From positions 62,001-126,000 of the forward strand of contig NZ_QKSD01000001.1 in assembly GCF_003234085.1 (NCBI RefSeq): a stretch of 64,000 nt of DNA. The letters run 5' to 3'. The DNA is from Curtobacterium sp. MCPF17_052 (lineage in GTDB: Bacteria > Actinomycetota > Actinomycetes > Actinomycetales > Microbacteriaceae). The translations under genes and the position numbers were made by a program. The notes beneath the pieces were generated by a model. It was given only the letters and a program-made list of their open reading frames with translations, had not been told where the DNA came from and searched no databases. Positions 41,565 through 50,494 of this stretch are shown here, piece by piece. The number at the start of each line of letters is the position of its first letter. The first letter of the stretch is position 1.

Positions 41565-42067
41565 CCCCGCTCGACCACGTGCGGAACCGCGCCGCCGAAC
41601 TGATGGGGCACCACCTGCCCGACGGCTCATGGGCCTTCGCGTTCGACAACGCGAAGACCCGTGCCGGCCAGTGCGACTTCGCGCGACGCCGGATCACGGT
41701 GAGCCGCCACCTCGCGGTCCGCTCCACCCCGGAGGACGTCGAGCAGGTGCTGCTGCACGAGATCGCACACGCGCTGAGCGGGCCGCGCGCCGGCCATGGT
41801 CCCACGTGGCGGCGGACGGCCCAGGGCCTCGGGTACACGGGCTCGCGGCTGCACGACGGCCCGATCGCCAGCGAACTGGCCCCGTGGGTGGGGACCTGCC
41901 CCGCGGGGCACGAGCACTTCCGGTACCGCACACCCACCCGCCCGCTGGCGTGCGCGCGCTGCGGTCGGCGGTTCGACGAGCGGAACGTCATCACCTGGCA
42001 CCGCCGGAACGGAACGGCTAGCCCAGCTTCGGGAGATCGTGTCGGAGGCGCGCCGCGCACCCGTTAG
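41561..42067 (+). CDS. SprT-like zinc metallopeptidase-family protein
   Basis: A 168-residue protein with the metalloprotease motif HEIAH (66-70) and a third ligand candidate H79 in GPRAGHGPTWR. A C-terminal zinc-ribbon-like part follows (GTCPAGHEHFRYRT, then ACARCGRRF). Related SprT/Spartan proteins act on DNA-protein crosslinks, but the bacterial family is poorly studied. GTG start overlaps the TPR gene stop (GTGA). Confidence 0.8.
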   Translation: MTPLDHVRNRAAELMGHHLPDGSWAFAFDNAKTRAGQCDFARRRITVSRHLAVRSTPEDVEQVLLHEIAHALSGPRAGHGPTWRRTAQGLGYTGSRLHDGPIASELAPWVGTCPAGHEHFRYRTPTRPLACARCGRRFDERNVITWHRRNGTASPASGDRVGGAPRTR

Positions 42068-42076
42068 CCTGGGCGG

Positions 42077-42772
42077 ATGCGAACAGGGCAGGACATCCGG
42101 ACCGATGCCGGGTCCTCGTGGTTCTTCGACGCCGGTCGGATCGCCCTGGACTTCGCCCACACCGGTGGGTTCGCCGACGACCCGGACCGTCGACGCCCCC
42201 GCGGTCACCTCGGCGAGCTGCTGGCCACACCCGCTGACCTCGACGAGTGGCTCGGGTTGCACACCGAACCGATCGACGTCGGGGCGACCGCCCGTGAGCT
42301 GCAGGACGCCCGCGCGCTCCGGGCCGCGATCGCCCGCCTGGCCACCGCCGCCGCTCCGGCACCCGCCGACTCCGCCGCCGAACGTACCGCGGTCGCGGCG
42401 GGCCTCCGTGCCGGCACCGGACGGACCCGGCCGGTGCCGGACGACATCGACACGGTGAACCTGTTCGCCGCCCTGCCGGACGTGCCCCCGAGCCTCCCGG
42501 GTGGCCGACGCCGTGCCGGGGCGAACCGGGTGCGGCTGGCGCAGGCACTGTCGAGCGTCGCGCGCGACGCGGTCGCCCTGCTCACCGAGGTCGGGTTCGA
42601 CGACGTCGAGGCCGACGGCCGGGCGGCACGGCTGAGCCGCTGTTCGGCGCCGGACTGCGGTCTCGTGTTCTACGACTCCTCGCGTGGCGGCACGCGCCGC
42701 TGGTGCTCGATGCAGCGCTGCGGCAACCGCGCGAAGGTCCGGGCCCACCGGGCCCGGCGCGCGGCCGTCTGA
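42077..42772 (+). CDS. CGNR zinc-finger (ABATE-domain) regulator
   Basis: A 231-residue protein. The N-terminal domain begins FDAGRIALDFAHTGGF, typical of the ABATE stress-response domain. The C-terminal zinc finger is CSAPDCGLVFYDSSRGGTRRWCSMQRCGNRAKVRAHRAR in two cited parts: C-x4-C at the start and WCS...CGNR at the end. These proteins are thought to be transcription regulators; the target is unknown. It starts 9 nt after the SprT-like gene. Confidence 0.88.
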   Translation: MRTGQDIRTDAGSSWFFDAGRIALDFAHTGGFADDPDRRRPRGHLGELLATPADLDEWLGLHTEPIDVGATARELQDARALRAAIARLATAAAPAPADSAAERTAVAAGLRAGTGRTRPVPDDIDTVNLFAALPDVPPSLPGGRRRAGANRVRLAQALSSVARDAVALLTEVGFDDVEADGRAARLSRCSAPDCGLVFYDSSRGGTRRWCSMQRCGNRAKVRAHRARRAAV

Positions 42773-42835
42773 GCGGAGCTCGGGGCCCGCTCCCCGAAGA
42801 TCCGCGGAGATCGGACGGCACGTCGAAAGTCTGGA

Positions 42836-42849
42836 TTCGGCGAACCGAA
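42836..42849 (+). promoter_or_regulatory. Inverted repeat upstream of the Nramp transporter, candidate metal-regulator operator
   Basis: TTCGG-CGAA-CCGAA lies 21 nt before the transporter ATG. Its position fits an operator for a metal-dependent repressor such as MntR/DtxR, but I cannot match it to a known consensus. Confidence 0.4.
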
Positions 42850-42869
42850 AGCTCTGGCATGGTGGGTGC

Positions 42870-44120
42870 ATGACGGACACCGCTGCCCCGGTCGTGGGCC
42901 ACCGCCCGCCCGGTCGTCGTGCCACCGGACTCGGACTCCTCGGCCCGGCGTTCGTCGCGGCGATCGCCTACGTCGACCCCGGCAACGTCGCCGCGAACCT
43001 GACAGCCGGCGCCCGCTACGGGTACCTGCTGCTCTGGGTCCTGATCGCCGCGAACGCGAGTGCCGTCGTCGTCCAGTACCTCTCCGCCAAGCTCGGCATC
43101 GTCACGGGGAAGTCGCTGCCGGAACTGCTCGGTCTGCGGATGCGCCGCGCACCCCGGCTGCTGTTCTGGGCGCAGGCCGAGGTCGTCGCCGCCGCGACCG
43201 ACGTCGCCGAGGTGATCGGCGGCGCCCTCGCCCTGCACCTGCTCTTCGGCGTCCCGCTCGTGGTCGGCGGCGTGATCACCGGCGTGGTCTCGATGGCGAT
43301 CCTGCTGCTGCAGCACCACCGCGGTGCCCGGACCTTCGAGGCCGTCGTCACGGCGATGCTCGCGGTCCTGACGATCGGGTTCTGCGCGGGACTGCTGTTC
43401 GCGCAGGTCTCCCCCGGGGCGCTGCTCGCGGGCATCGCGCCGCGGTTCGCCGACTCCGGCTCGGTGTTGCTCGCGGCGTCGATGCTCGGTGCGACGGTGA
43501 TGCCGCACGCCGTCTACCTGCACTCGGCGTTGGCCCGCGACCGGCACGGCGACACCCCGGTGGGTCCGGAACGCCGACGTGTGCTGCTCGCCACGCGGTG
43601 GGACGTGGCGCTGGCGCTCGTCCTCGCCGGCGGGGTGAACATCAGCATGCTCGTCCTCGCCGCCGCCACACTGCAGGGGGTGTCGGGTACCGACTCGATC
43701 CCGGGAGCGCAGCACGCCATCGCCGAGAACGTCGGCCCCGTCGTCGGGGTGCTCTTCTCGATCGGTCTGCTGGCGTCCGGGCTCGCGTCGACCTCTGTCG
43801 GCTGCATGGCCGGAGCGGAGATCATGCACGGCCTGTTGCACATCCGGGTCCCGCTCGTCGTGCGGCGGCTCGTGACGCTCGTGCCGGCGATCGTCCTGCT
43901 GGCGCTGCAGTACGACGCGACGCAGCTGCTGGTGATCAGCCAGGTGGTGCTGAGCTTCGGGATCGCCTTCGCGATCGTGCCCCTGGTGGCCTACACGTCG
44001 CGGCGGAGCGTCATGGGCGACGACGTCAACGCGGTCGGGACGCGGGTGCTCGCGTGGCTCATCGCGGCGGTGATCGTCGCGCTGAACGTCGCGCTGATCG
44101 TGCTCACCGTCACGGGGTGA
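42870..44120 (+). CDS. mntH: Nramp-family Mn2+/Fe2+ transporter
   Basis: A proton-coupled importer of divalent metals, mainly manganese. The 416-residue protein has about eleven helices and both metal-binding signatures: DPGN (36-39) in helix 1 and MPH (211-213) in helix 6. The consensus transport motif region GVITGVVSMAILLLQHHRGA is also recognisable. The frame is open upstream, but this ATG gives the standard N-terminus. Confidence 0.93.
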   Translation: MTDTAAPVVGHRPPGRRATGLGLLGPAFVAAIAYVDPGNVAANLTAGARYGYLLLWVLIAANASAVVVQYLSAKLGIVTGKSLPELLGLRMRRAPRLLFWAQAEVVAAATDVAEVIGGALALHLLFGVPLVVGGVITGVVSMAILLLQHHRGARTFEAVVTAMLAVLTIGFCAGLLFAQVSPGALLAGIAPRFADSGSVLLAASMLGATVMPHAVYLHSALARDRHGDTPVGPERRRVLLATRWDVALALVLAGGVNISMLVLAAATLQGVSGTDSIPGAQHAIAENVGPVVGVLFSIGLLASGLASTSVGCMAGAEIMHGLLHIRVPLVVRRLVTLVPAIVLLALQYDATQLLVISQVVLSFGIAFAIVPLVAYTSRRSVMGDDVNAVGTRVLAWLIAAVIVALNVALIVLTVTG

Positions 44121-44133
44121 CGCGACCAGGGTG

Positions 44134-44171
44134 CCGCGGCCGCGCCGCACGAACGTGCGGTGCGGCCGCGG
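44134..44171. terminator. Bidirectional terminator between mntH and the DUF427 gene
   Basis: Two 18-nt arms (44134-44151 and 44154-44171), CCGCGGCCGCgCCGCACG and its complement with one G-U pair, separated by AA. It sits between the convergent stops at 44120 and 44176. Confidence 0.8.
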
Positions 44172-44175
44172 GTGC

Positions 44176-44478
44176 TCACTCGGAGACCTCGACGTCCTTC
44201 CAGAACGCCACGTACCCGCTGTAGTCCTTGCCGACACGGTCGAACGACGTCGGGATCGGGTCCGGGTAGGACCATGCGTTGTCGACGTGCTGCTGCCCGT
44301 CGACGGTCACGGTCCAGTACTGCGTGTCGCCCTTCCACGGGCAGTGGTACTGGGTGGGGCTCTCGCTGAAGAGCTCGGTCTTCACGCTCGCCGGCGGGAA
44401 GTACCAGTTGCCCTCGATCTGGATGAGGTCCGTCTCCGGGGCCTCCGCGATGACGGTGTCACCGATCAGTGCCTGCAT
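44176..44478 (-). CDS. DUF427 protein
   Basis: A 100-residue single-domain protein. It has the conserved NWYFPPASV, YHCPWKGDTQYW and NAWSYPDP stretches of DUF427, a small beta-barrel family of unknown function found across bacteria and fungi. C46 in the CPWKG motif is the family's conserved cysteine. Confidence 0.9.
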   Translation of the reverse strand: MQALIGDTVIAEAPETDLIQIEGNWYFPPASVKTELFSESPTQYHCPWKGDTQYWTVTVDGQQHVDNAWSYPDPIPTSFDRVGKDYSGYVAFWKDVEVSE

Positions 44479-44528
44479 GGCTCACTCCTCGTTCTTCGCC
44501 GTCGGTGGGACGGCATCGAACCGGGACG

Positions 44529-45131
44529 TTACGCCCGCTCGGTGGACGGCCGCAGCGTGACCAGCTCCGGACCGACGGCGAGCGCCGCGTGGACGCGCTC
44601 GACACCGAGCACGTCCGCCGACTCGGACGCGGTCACCAGGTGTCTCGCGGCCCGCCGGAGGCCCGTCCACGCCGCGCAGGCAGCCGCCGCCTCGGGTGAG
44701 GTGTGGTCGATCCCGGTGGTCACGAGCGCGTCGACGACGGCGCCCGCCGCGAGCAGGTCCTCGACCGCGAACTCCGGCACCGCGGGCACGTCGGGGAACT
44801 CGCCGGCGTCGTCCGCCGCACCGCCACCGACGGGCTCGTCGAGGTGACCGGCAGCGACGACCGCCACGACGCAGCGGTCGCCGCGGTCGGCCTGGAGGCG
44901 CAGCACCCGTTCCGCGACGGCCGTCACGTTCCCCAGGTGGCCGAGCACGACCTCCGGCCCGACCGGCAGCTGCGTGCGGGGCGCGCGGTGTCCGTCCGGT
45001 GCCGCTGCTGCTGCGAGGGTCGGGAGGACGTCGACCCAGACGAGGAGGTGCGCGTCCGGGGCGATCCGTGCCGCTCCCGCCGCACCCCAGCCGAACCGGA
45101 CCTGGTACCTCCGCTGCCCTCGTTCCTGCAC
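44529..45131 (-). CDS. 2-phosphosulfolactate phosphatase-like (ComB family) protein
   Basis: A 200-residue protein. It begins MQERGQRRYQVRFGWGAAG (GTG start) and has HLLVWVDVL, then VLRLQADRGDRCVVAVVAAG. In methanogens ComB makes sulfolactate for coenzyme M; actinobacteria do not make that cofactor, so the role here is unknown. The frame is open to 45230; the start was chosen by resemblance to the family N-terminus and is uncertain. Confidence 0.55.
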   Translation of the reverse strand: MQERGQRRYQVRFGWGAAGAARIAPDAHLLVWVDVLPTLAAAAAPDGHRAPRTQLPVGPEVVLGHLGNVTAVAERVLRLQADRGDRCVVAVVAAGHLDEPVGGGAADDAGEFPDVPAVPEFAVEDLLAAGAVVDALVTTGIDHTSPEAAAACAAWTGLRRAARHLVTASESADVLGVERVHAALAVGPELVTLRPSTERA

Positions 45132-45289
45132 CCCGACACGATACCGAGACGGGAGCGGGCGCCCGCCGTCTCGTCCCGGGTGCGCGGCGGTCGCTGGATG
45201 CACCGTGCATCCCGTGTGTCGCGTGCACACGGGATGTGATGGCCCGCACGCAGCCTCGGTGTCCGCGCCGGCCGGTACGATCCGATGCC

Positions 45290-45922
45290 ATGGAGACCGA
45301 CCCCGCGCCCACCCTCACCGGCGACCGCGTCACGCTCGAGCCCCTGTCGCTCGAGCACGCGGACGACCTCCGGGCAGCGGTCGCGGACGGGGACCTCTGG
45401 CGCGTCTGGTACACGTCCGTCCCCGCGCCGTCGCAGGTCGACACCGAGATCGCTCGACGCCTGTCCGAGCAGGCCGCCGGTCGGATGGTGCCCTTCGCCG
45501 TGCGGGACCGCCCGACGGGCCGGGTCGTCGGCGCCACCACGTTCCTCGGCCTCGACCGTGAGAACCGCCGGGTCGAGGTCGGGGGGACCTTCCTCGCCGC
45601 GTCGTCACAGCGCACCGGCATCAACACCGAGGCGAAGCTGCTGCTCCTCTCGCACGCGTTCGAGACCTGGCAGTGCATCGCCGTCGAGTTCCGGACGCAC
45701 TGGCACAACACCCGGTCCCGTGCGGCGATCAGCGGGCTCGGCGCGAAGCAGGACGGCATCATCCGGAACCACTCGATCGGGCGGGACGGCAGCATGCGCG
45801 ACACCGTGGTGTTCTCCGTGATCCAGTCGGAGTGGCCGACCGTGCGGCTGTCGTTGTCTGAACGTCTGCGCAGCCACGACCGGGCGGAGGGTGCGCGCCG
45901 CCGCTCGGCTCGTCACGCCTGA
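45290..45922 (+). CDS. RimJ/RimL-type GNAT acetyltransferase
   Basis: A 210-residue acetyltransferase. It starts ETDPAPTLTGDRVTLEPLSL, the usual entry of this subfamily, and has MVPFAVRDRPTGRVVGATTF, GINTEAKLLLLSHAFE and CIAVEFRTHWHNTRSRAAI (helix and beta strands of the acetyl-CoA site). The typical Q/RxxGxG/A loop is reduced to SQRTGIN. Substrate unknown. Located 158 nt from the divergent ComB-like gene. Confidence 0.8.
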   Translation: METDPAPTLTGDRVTLEPLSLEHADDLRAAVADGDLWRVWYTSVPAPSQVDTEIARRLSEQAAGRMVPFAVRDRPTGRVVGATTFLGLDRENRRVEVGGTFLAASSQRTGINTEAKLLLLSHAFETWQCIAVEFRTHWHNTRSRAAISGLGAKQDGIIRNHSIGRDGSMRDTVVFSVIQSEWPTVRLSLSERLRSHDRAEGARRRSARHA

Positions 45923-45990
45923 ACCCGGGCCCGCCCCTCACCGCTGAAGTGCGCGGCCGGACCCCAGCCCGTCCGCGTAGCGTCCGCCGC

Positions 45991-46464
45991 ATGCACGTCG
46001 GTCTCCGCATCGTCCTGGACGCTCCCGTCGACGCCGCCCGGGACGCCCTCCTCCGGCCGTCCGTGATGGTCGCCGTCACGAAGCCGTTCCTCGTCTACCG
46101 CTCGCTCGACCCCGCCGGGTTCCCCGAGCACTGGACCCCGCATCAGCCGCACCCGATCAGCGCGTCGACGTTCGGCCTGGTGCCGAGTGGGTCGAGCCAC
46201 GTCGACATCGACCTGCACCAGACCGACGGGGTCCCGGTCCAGGTCGACCGCGGTGGCGGCACGAGCGGCCTGTTCGCCCGGATGGACATGCGGCACCGGA
46301 TGGCCGTCTCCGCGCTCCCCGACGGCCGGACCCTGTTCCGCGACCGCCTGACCTACCGCACGCGCCCCGCGCTCCTCGGCGTCGCGCTCTGGCCCGGCAT
46401 GTGGGTCATCTGGCAGTGGCGGGCGTTCCGGATGCGCGCACTCGCCCCCACCTGGCGGGCGTGA
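45991..46464 (+). CDS. SRPBCC/START-fold protein
   Basis: A 157-residue protein. HVGLRIVLDAPVDAARDALL at the start and LFRDRLTYRTRPALLGVALW near the end match the helix-grip fold seen in polyketide cyclase/START-like proteins, which bind hydrophobic ligands. Ligand unknown. It starts 68 nt after the GNAT gene and precedes the DUF1684 gene by 16 nt. Confidence 0.55.
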   Translation: MHVGLRIVLDAPVDAARDALLRPSVMVAVTKPFLVYRSLDPAGFPEHWTPHQPHPISASTFGLVPSGSSHVDIDLHQTDGVPVQVDRGGGTSGLFARMDMRHRMAVSALPDGRTLFRDRLTYRTRPALLGVALWPGMWVIWQWRAFRMRALAPTWRA

Positions 46465-46480
46465 GCGTACGCTCGATGAC

Positions 46481-47113
46481 GTGACCCAGACGGAGACCGC
46501 CGACCGCGTCCGCACCGCCCTCGCCACCGCCGACTGGCGTCGCGAGACGTTCGACCTCTTCCGCCGGGTCCGGGCCACGCCCGAACCCGAGGCGGCGCAC
46601 ACGCTGTGGCGCGAGGGCCGCGACGCGATGTTCGCCGGACACCCGGCCAGTCCGCTGCTCCCCGAGGACGCCGCCGGGTTCACCTCGCTCCCCTTCCCGG
46701 CGTACGACCCCGCCTGGCGCTTCCACGTCCGGATCGAGGAGGCCGAGCCACGGGTGCTCGACGTCGAGACCGGCACCGACGGCATCGTGCACTTCGACCG
46801 ACTCGGCGTGGTGCAGGTCCCCGGCGTGGGCTCGCTCGACGTCTGGGCGCACGGCGGGTACGCGGGCGGGCTGTTCGTCCCCGTGAAGGACGCGAGCGCC
46901 GGCAAGCCGGGCGGCACGTACGGCGGCGGGCGCTACCTCATCGACACCATCAAGGGCTCCGACCTGGGTGGCGACGACGGCGTGCTGGTCCTCGACTTCA
47001 ACTTCGCGTACAACCCGTCGTGCGCGTACGACCCGGCGTGGGCGTGCCCGCTCGCGCCTCCCGGCAACACCCTGCCCGTGGCGGTCCCCGTCGGCGAGCG
47101 GTACGGCTCCTAG
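46481..47113 (+). CDS. DUF1684 protein
   Basis: A 210-residue protein with GTG start. The diagnostic C-terminal region is present: GGRYLIDTIKGSD, VLVLDFNFAYNPSCAYD and ACPLAPPGNTLPV. DUF1684 proteins have unknown function and often keep the NPSCAYD...CPLAP pair of cysteines seen here. It is followed 10 nt later by the GntR regulator. Confidence 0.88.
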   Translation: MTQTETADRVRTALATADWRRETFDLFRRVRATPEPEAAHTLWREGRDAMFAGHPASPLLPEDAAGFTSLPFPAYDPAWRFHVRIEEAEPRVLDVETGTDGIVHFDRLGVVQVPGVGSLDVWAHGGYAGGLFVPVKDASAGKPGGTYGGGRYLIDTIKGSDLGGDDGVLVLDFNFAYNPSCAYDPAWACPLAPPGNTLPVAVPVGERYGS

Positions 47114-47123
47114 GGTGGACCGC

Positions 47124-47483
47124 ATGTCGGGATTCGTCGCGATCGACGCCGGTGGCCGCGTGCCGCCCTTCGAGCAGGTCCGCTCGCAGCTCGCCGCCCA
47201 GATCGCCGCCGGGTACCTGGTCGACGGCGAGCGCCTGCCCAGCGTCCGCGGACTGGCCGCCGAACTCGGGCTCGCCGCCGGGACGGTCGCGAAGGCCTAC
47301 CAGCTGCTCGAGGAAGCGGGGCTCGTGCAGACCGCGCGCGGCGCGGGGACCCGGGTGGTGCGCCCCGCCGCCGTTCCCGACTCGGTGACGCACGCCGCGG
47401 CCGCCCTGGTCACGGCCGCCCGCGAGGCCGGTCTGTCGGCTGACCAGACGGCGGCCGCGCTGCACGACGCCTGGCCCGCGTAG
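47124..47483 (+). CDS. GntR-family regulator, YtrA-like short form
   Basis: A 119-residue regulator that consists of the winged helix-turn-helix (PPFEQVRSQLAAQIAAGYLV, LPSVRGLAAELGLAAGTVAK, YQLLEEAGLVQTARGAG) and a short helical tail (AAREAGLSADQTAAALHDAW). YtrA-type regulators lack a large ligand domain and often repress neighbouring genes. The ATG lies 10 nt after the DUF1684 gene, so they probably form an operon. Confidence 0.9.
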   Translation: MSGFVAIDAGGRVPPFEQVRSQLAAQIAAGYLVDGERLPSVRGLAAELGLAAGTVAKAYQLLEEAGLVQTARGAGTRVVRPAAVPDSVTHAAAALVTAAREAGLSADQTAAALHDAWPA

Positions 47484-47516
47484 CCCCGCACACCACCGCA
47501 TCCGCGCTCGACACGA

Positions 47517-47541
47517 GGCCTCCCCGGGGCGCCCGGGGGCC
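47517..47541. terminator. GC-rich imperfect palindrome between gntR and the GH114 gene
   Basis: GGCCTCCCCGGGG-CGC-CCGGGGGCC lies between the convergent stops at 47483 and 47554 and is the likely shared terminator. The stem has mismatches. Confidence 0.45.
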
Positions 47542-47553
47542 GTCCGGGTCCGC

Positions 47554-48450
47554 TCAGCAGTGGCGGAAGACGTACCCGTCCTCGCCGGCAGCGACGAGTT
47601 CCCGGTCGCGGAGGATCGTCATCCGCGGGCGGTCGGTCATCGAGCAGACGGCGGACCACTTCCCCTGCAGCGTGTCCGCGTACTCGACGTCGATCACCCG
47701 CGCCCCGTACACGTCCGTGTAGGCGGCGCACTCGTCGTACTGCACGCACTCCTCGGCGACGGCGAAGTCGAACCCGGTGCGCTCCCGCCCGGCGACGCCG
47801 AGTTGCGGGGTGTTCTTCTGTGCGGCGGCCAGGCCGTGCTGGTGGGCGGCCCGGACGAGCGACGTCGCCAGTGCGAGGTTCCCCGAGCGGGTCAGACGTC
47901 CACCGGAGCGGGTCCACGAGTCCAGGTTGTCGAACTCGACGGCGTCGAACCCGCGATCGGCGCACCGGGCGATCGACCGCGTCAACACCGAGGTGATCGT
48001 GGCCCGGGCGTTCGCGGTCCGGGTGTCGAGGATGAGCTCGTCCGGCCAGCCCGGGTCGATGACGGGCTTGCCGGCCGCCGTGCGGAGGACCGCTCCCGGG
48101 TGCTCGGACAGCCAGGAGGCCCGGTCCTCCGGCTGCGTCTGGAACCCGTTGACGTAACAGATGCCGTACACGTCGGCAGCGGGCTTCTCCGTGCTGTCCC
48201 GCTCGACGATCGTCACCCCGTCGGGTGGCGTGTACGACCCGCCGAGCTGGTAGTCGGGGATGCCGCCGGTGGGCAGTGCACGTGCGGCGACGTCGACACC
48301 TGCGGTCGCGCCTCCCGTCCCGGCGTCGTCGACGGTGCGGTGTGCGCCGGGCGTGGTGTCCGCGCCGCCGGTACCGGCGGCGCAACCCGTCAAGCCGGTG
48401 ACGGCGACTGCGAGCAGGGCGGTGGTGACGAGGGACCTGCGGGAGAGCAC
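47554..48450 (-). CDS. GH114 endo-alpha-1,4-polygalactosaminidase-like lipoprotein
   Basis: A 298-residue secreted protein. It has a GTG start, a signal peptide and the lipobox LTGC (C23), so it is a lipoprotein. The mature part is a TIM barrel of the GH114 type, with VYGICYVNGFQTQPEDR, the FDAVEFDNLDSW strand carrying likely catalytic acids, and LAAAQKNTPQL. Known members cleave galactosaminogalactan-type polymers. The substrate here is not shown; a role in cutting back a surface polysaccharide is an inference. Confidence 0.78.
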   Translation of the reverse strand: MLSRRSLVTTALLAVAVTGLTGCAAGTGGADTTPGAHRTVDDAGTGGATAGVDVAARALPTGGIPDYQLGGSYTPPDGVTIVERDSTEKPAADVYGICYVNGFQTQPEDRASWLSEHPGAVLRTAAGKPVIDPGWPDELILDTRTANARATITSVLTRSIARCADRGFDAVEFDNLDSWTRSGGRLTRSGNLALATSLVRAAHQHGLAAAQKNTPQLGVAGRERTGFDFAVAEECVQYDECAAYTDVYGARVIDVEYADTLQGKWSAVCSMTDRPRMTILRDRELVAAGEDGYVFRHC

Positions 48451-48859
48451 GAGGCATCCTCGCACGTCGTCGTGACCCGCTCGTGCCACCGTGCAGGAGG
48501 CCGCATCGCCACGCTCGACGCGAACACCCCTCCCGTTCCGACGCCCGAGCCCGCTATGCTGGGACCACTCGAGGCACCGATCGCCTCGTGCGTCGTACGG
48601 ACGCCCCCGAAACCTCCCGGTGTCCCGCACGAGTCCACGTGACTCCCGCGGAACCGACACCGATGTGTATCGTGCACCACCCTCGCCCCGGAACCCGTCC
48701 GGTGGCGCAGATCCCGGTGCCAGGCTCTCTGCTGCGGCGACAGCACCCGCACTCCAGCGCCGACGTCCTCCCGGACCCGGACCGCTGAGCGGATGCGCTC
48801 CCGCCCGCGCCGGCCTCGACCGCGCGCCCTTCCGGCCCTCACGGGCCCGAGAGGTCACC
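48451..48859 (+). other. Long leader region of the DEAD-box helicase gene
   Basis: About 400 nt between the divergent GH114 and helicase starts. No gene is supported. TATGCT (48555-48560) is a possible -10 element for the helicase, with no good -35; it would give a leader of about 290 nt. Long structured leaders are common for cold-regulated DEAD-box helicases, but no named motif was recognised. Confidence 0.35.
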
Positions 48860-50494
48860 ATGACCACCCAGAACACCACCCAGAGTGCTGACAGCACCGA
48901 CGTCCGGTTCGCCGACCTCGGTGTCCCCACGCCGATGGTCGACGTCCTCGTCGCCCAGGGCAAGGAGAACGCCTTCCCGATCCAGGTCGACACCCTGCCC
49001 GACTCCCTCAAGGGCAAGGACGTGCTCGGCCGCGGCCGCACGGGTTCCGGCAAGACGATCGCCTTCGCGATCCCCCTCGCCGCCCGTCTCGCCGCGTCGG
49101 CCCGCAACCGTCGCGCCGGTCGCCCCCGCGCCCTCGTGCTCGCACCGACCCGCGAGCTCGCGACGCAGATCGACGCGACCCTCGCCCCCCTCGCCAAGGC
49201 GATGGGCCTGAACACGACGACCATCTTCGGTGGTGTCGGTCAGGGCCGTCAGGTCGAGGCACTGAACCGCGGCGTCGACATCGTCGTGGCCTGCCCGGGC
49301 CGCCTGGCGGACCTCATGCAGCAGGGCCACGTGCACCTGGACGCCATCGAGGTCACCGTCCTCGACGAGGCCGACCACATGGCGGACATGGGCTTCCTGC
49401 CCGGCGTCACCAAGATCATGCAGGCGACCCCGGTCAAGGGCCAGCGTCTGCTGTTCTCCGCCACGCTCGACAACGGCGTGGACAAGCTCGTCAAGAAGTT
49501 CCTGCACGACCCGGTGATGCACTCGGTCGACGACGAGAACAGCCCCGTCGAGGCGATGACCCACCACCTCTTCGAGGTCGCGGACGCCGACGCCAAGAAG
49601 GACCTGGTCAAGGCCCTCGCCTCCGGCACCGGCCGTCGCATCCTCTTCATGCGCACGAAGCACCACGCCAAGCGCCTCGCCAAGCAGCTCTCCAGCCAGG
49701 GCATCCCGGCCGTCGACCTGCAGGGCAACCTGTCGCAGGGTGCCCGCGAGCGGAACCTCGCCCGGTTCTCCTCCGGCGACGCCCTGGTCCTCGTCGCGAC
49801 CGACGTCGCCGCCCGCGGCGTGCACGTCGACGCCGTCGAGCTCGTCGTGCACGTCGACCCGCCGACCGAGCACAAGGCGTACCTGCACCGCTCCGGCCGC
49901 ACCGCCCGTGCCGGTTCGTCAGGTGACGTCGTCACCGTGACGATGCCCGCCGAGCGTCGCGACGTCGCGCAGATGATGCGTGCCGCCGCGATCAAGGTCA
50001 CCCCGCAGCACGTCACCGCGACCTCCCCGGCCGTGACCGAGCTCGTCGGCGAGGTCGCCCCGTACCGCGAGGACACCACCCCGGCGCCCCAGCAGCAGCA
50101 GCAGCCGCGCCGCCAGTCGTCCGGTGACACCGCCGGCCAGGGCCGTGGCCGCTCGCGTGGTCGTGGCGCCCCCGCCGGTGGCACCGGTGGCCGGTCTGGA
50201 GGCTCGTCCTCCGCCGGTCGTTCCGCCGCCGGTTCCGAGTCGACCGGTTCCGGCGCACGCCGTGGCGGTCGCGCCGAGGGCGCCGGTCGTGACGACCGTC
50301 GTGGCGCCTCGGCCGGTCAGCGTGGCGGTGCCCCGCGCCGTGCCGGTTCCGACACCACCCGCGGTGGCTCGGCGTCGGTCTGGTCCTCGGACGGCGGCTA
50401 CAGCGCCGGCCGTGCCCCGCGCGACGACGCTGCTCCCGCAGGCCGTCGTGGTGGCTCGCGCCGCGCCTCCCGTCCGGCCGGCTCCGGCCGCTGA
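48860..50494 (+). CDS. DEAD-box RNA helicase with Arg/Gly-rich tail
   Basis: An ATP-dependent RNA helicase of 544 residues. It has motif I GRTGSGKT (59-66), Ia APTREL, II DEAD (169-172), III SAT, then the second RecA domain with the HRSGRTARAG motif VI. From about 410 the tail is Gly/Arg/Ser-rich (RSRGRGAPAGGTGGRSGG and similar), which in other helicases binds RNA and can drive condensate formation. GAGAGG precedes the ATG. The extra N-terminal open frame is not helicase sequence. Confidence 0.94.
   Translation: MTTQNTTQSADSTDVRFADLGVPTPMVDVLVAQGKENAFPIQVDTLPDSLKGKDVLGRGRTGSGKTIAFAIPLAARLAASARNRRAGRPRALVLAPTRELATQIDATLAPLAKAMGLNTTTIFGGVGQGRQVEALNRGVDIVVACPGRLADLMQQGHVHLDAIEVTVLDEADHMADMGFLPGVTKIMQATPVKGQRLLFSATLDNGVDKLVKKFLHDPVMHSVDDENSPVEAMTHHLFEVADADAKKDLVKALASGTGRRILFMRTKHHAKRLAKQLSSQGIPAVDLQGNLSQGARERNLARFSSGDALVLVATDVAARGVHVDAVELVVHVDPPTEHKAYLHRSGRTARAGSSGDVVTVTMPAERRDVAQMMRAAAIKVTPQHVTATSPAVTELVGEVAPYREDTTPAPQQQQQPRRQSSGDTAGQGRGRSRGRGAPAGGTGGRSGGSSSAGRSAAGSESTGSGARRGGRAEGAGRDDRRGASAGQRGGAPRRAGSDTTRGGSASVWSSDGGYSAGRAPRDDAAPAGRRGGSRRASRPAGSGR

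Noticed and set aside
41561..42067. Extending the SprT-like gene upstream to 40550
   Set aside because: The frame is open by composition only; the upstream part overlaps the TPR gene and has no SprT sequence.
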